The position numbers were made by a program, and so were the translations under genes. A DNA stretch of 7,612 bases, from contig JAJYKO010000237.1 of the NCBI GenBank assembly GCA_021788565.1, forward strand, positions 1-7,612, read 5' to 3'. How positions within the stretch are numbered: the first letter of the stretch is position 1; each line of letters begins with the position of its first letter. The notes beneath the pieces are model-generated. The model searched no databases. It was not told the origin of the DNA and saw only the letters and a list, made by a program, of their open reading frames with translations. Origin of the DNA: Chloroflexota bacterium (lineage in GTDB: Bacteria; Chloroflexota; UBA6077). Positions 6,419-7,612 of the stretch are shown here, piece by piece.

Positions 6419-7405
6419 GTGAAGCGCGTATTGCCCGCCCTGGCGGCTTTTGCCCTGACCACTTCTCTCCTGGTACTGCCGGCGCTTTCGCTTCCCCAAC
6501 ATGGTGACGAGAAGATGCATATCTGGAAGGCTGGATACTATGGCTCTCTGCTGGCGCGGCTCAATACCAGCGCGGAGATGCGCGACGAGTATACAGATCC
6601 AGGTTGGTCCCCCCGTGCTTTCTGGGGATTTGACCAGCCGTTTGGCAGCGCTTGGCTATACGCTCTCGTGCTTGGCGCCACGGGCACCAATCCTCCATCC
6701 CAACCGTACTCCTATTCCGACCGGGCGTTGCAAGGCCCGGAGACAGCCATTCCTCAGGCAACCTTGCCTGCCGTCCGACTCGCCGCCGTACTCCTTGCGG
6801 CCATCGGCCTATCGCTGATCGCCTATCGTTTCGGATGGCCCGCTTTAGTGGCCACTGTCATCTTTCTGGCTATTCCTTCTGTCCGAGACGACCTCTGCCG
6901 GGGATGGGCAGAGGGTCCGCTTCTCTTCGGCTTTGGTCTTGCCGCGCTGTCCTACGGGACGCGCTGGTTCGCTGCCACCTGTGGCATTGCCGCTACCTTC
7001 AAACTCACCGCCCTGGGACTGTGGCCCCTCGCCTTCTGGCACGGCTTCGGCAAGGGTCGCTATTCCCATATTCTTGGACTTGCCGTGGCCACGGCTACCT
7101 GGACCGCCCTGGAGCCGCCTTCATGGTTCGCAGGCGGCTCATCATACTTGTTGTCAACCTGTAAGCTGCAAACGCTCCATCACCGCGGTTGTCAATGGTG
7201 ATCAACGACGTCTGGAGCCTCAGTTGGCTGACGGTTCAACGCTCCCGTGCGCTTGGTCTGCAGCTATACTTCACAGCTGGTGTGCTCTCCTGACGGTTGC
7301 CGCGGAGACATGCGTGTGAGTGCGCAGATATTCGTTGTTGCTAGTCCGGGCCCCGGCGGCGCTCATTACAGTCGGCTCTATAGGGATGCTTACAATTCTG
7401 TCTGA
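6419..7405 (+). pseudogene. GT39/ArnT-like membrane glycosyltransferase, 3' third frameshifted
   Basis: The GTG at 6419, with GGAGGT six bases upstream, is preferred to an earlier ATG (6362) that lies inside the preceding gene. The first 260 codons read as a GT-C enzyme: helix 1 (about 4-25); HGDEKMHIWKAGYY, whose Asp30-Glu31 matches the DE pair in the first outer loop of GT39-like enzymes; FDQPFGSAWLYAL; further helices; ATFKLTALGLWPL; and EPPSWFAGG. This frame stops at 7199-7201, short for the family. Coding quality goes on in other frames: VINDVWSLSWLTVQRSRALG (from 7198) ending LQLYFTAGVL, then LTVAA (from 7290), then back in the first frame SPGPGGAHYSRLYRDAY to TGA 7403-7405. Each switch is in the same direction, as if one base were lost near 7196-7200, 7285-7292 and 7302-7320. 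I infer a decayed or error-containing gene of about 330 codons. Substrate is unknown. Confidence 0.6.
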
Positions 7406-7424
7406 TTCGTAACCTGGGCGGGCA

Positions 7425-7448
7425 TGCTATGATCTGCAACCTGGAGGT
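7425..7448 (+). promoter_or_regulatory. Extended -10 promoter fused to an SD site (copy 2)
   Basis: TGCTATGAT (7425-7433), five bases, then ACCTGGAGGT (7439-7448), and six bases to the TTG at 7455. The order, spacing and both cores are identical to 6389-6412. It lies in the 49-bp gap after the disrupted gene and would drive the partial gene at the window end. Confidence 0.5.
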
Positions 7449-7454
7449 TGCAGG

Positions 7455-7612
7455 TTGATCGCCATCGAGCGCCAGTCAGCGCCCTCTCTAATCCGCGCGA
7501 GGGCAAAAGGGGTAGGCCTTGTTCCGCTCTTTGCACTGGTGGCAGTGCTAGTCAGCGTTGCCTTTCGCATCCAACTGGTACTCAGAGCAGATTTTCCACT
7601 TGAGGATGGTGG
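7455..7612 (+). CDS. Start of a membrane protein, GT-C-like, cut by the window end
   Basis: A TTG start with GGAGGT (7443-7448) six bases upstream opens a frame with no stop to the last base (52 full codons). The product begins MIAIERQSAPSLIRARAKG, a basic cytoplasmic leader, followed by a hydrophobic helix (VPLFALVAVLVSVAF, about 23-37) and then RADFPLEDGG. An acidic loop of the type F-P-L-x-D-G-G right after helix 1 is familiar from large multi-pass membrane proteins of the GT-C kind, where acidic residues in this loop bind the metal or act in catalysis. The position after three GT-C genes supports this. Only the first tenth or so of such a protein is visible, so the family call is tentative. 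The gene is expected to continue beyond the window. Confidence 0.6.
   Translation, partial: MIAIERQSAPSLIRARAKGVGLVPLFALVAVLVSVAFRIQLVLRADFPLEDG

Overview
The window is high-GC bacterial DNA that I would place in the Chloroflexota, possibly near the Thermomicrobia. This rests on habit rather than on a marker gene. The signs are a secreted protein with a long TPVPTN-type stalk and an LPNTG sorting signal, several membrane glycosyltransferases of the GT-C type in a row, TTG and GTG starts behind strong Shine-Dalgarno (SD) sites, and many GC-rich hairpins or dispersed palindromes between genes. No rRNA, tRNA, CRISPR array or transposase was found.

Layout. 1-345 holds no supported gene; it has a 15-bp-stem hairpin (probably the terminator of a gene lying to the left) and a 75-bp compound inverted repeat. 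346-1353 (+) is a complete secreted or membrane-anchored alpha/beta hydrolase of the COG4099 'predicted peptidase'/esterase type. It converges on 1512-2999 (-), a sortase-anchored surface protein with a 31-unit hexapeptide stalk; two strong hairpins fill the gap between them. 3000-4096 is a poorly coding stretch. It has a good SD-ATG at 3240 leading into an unrecognised frame, a two-hairpin dispersed repeat (3392-3442), a frameshifted remnant of a DUF234 domain (3465-3718), then a 16-bp palindrome and a hairpin.

From 4097 onward all genes are on + and encode multi-pass membrane proteins. They are an intact GT87/DUF2029 glycosyltransferase (4097-5290), a second GT87 gene broken by one in-frame TAA (5320-6396), a GT39-like gene whose 3' third needs three frame changes to read through (6419-7405), and the start of another GT-C-like gene running off the end (7455-7612). 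These enzymes are expected to take sugars from polyprenyl-phosphate donors and build envelope or exported glycans outside the membrane. The last two genes each start behind a near-identical compact module, TGnTATGAT then ACCTGGAGGT, so they may be separately transcribed from very short leaders.

The most notable points are the run of three disrupted genes (3465-3718, 5320-6396, 6419-7405) beside intact ones, the repeated promoter/SD module, and the near-perfect 18-bp DNA repeats that build the surface-protein stalk. I see no clearly new defence or mobile system. All family names come from motif recognition by eye, not from searches.
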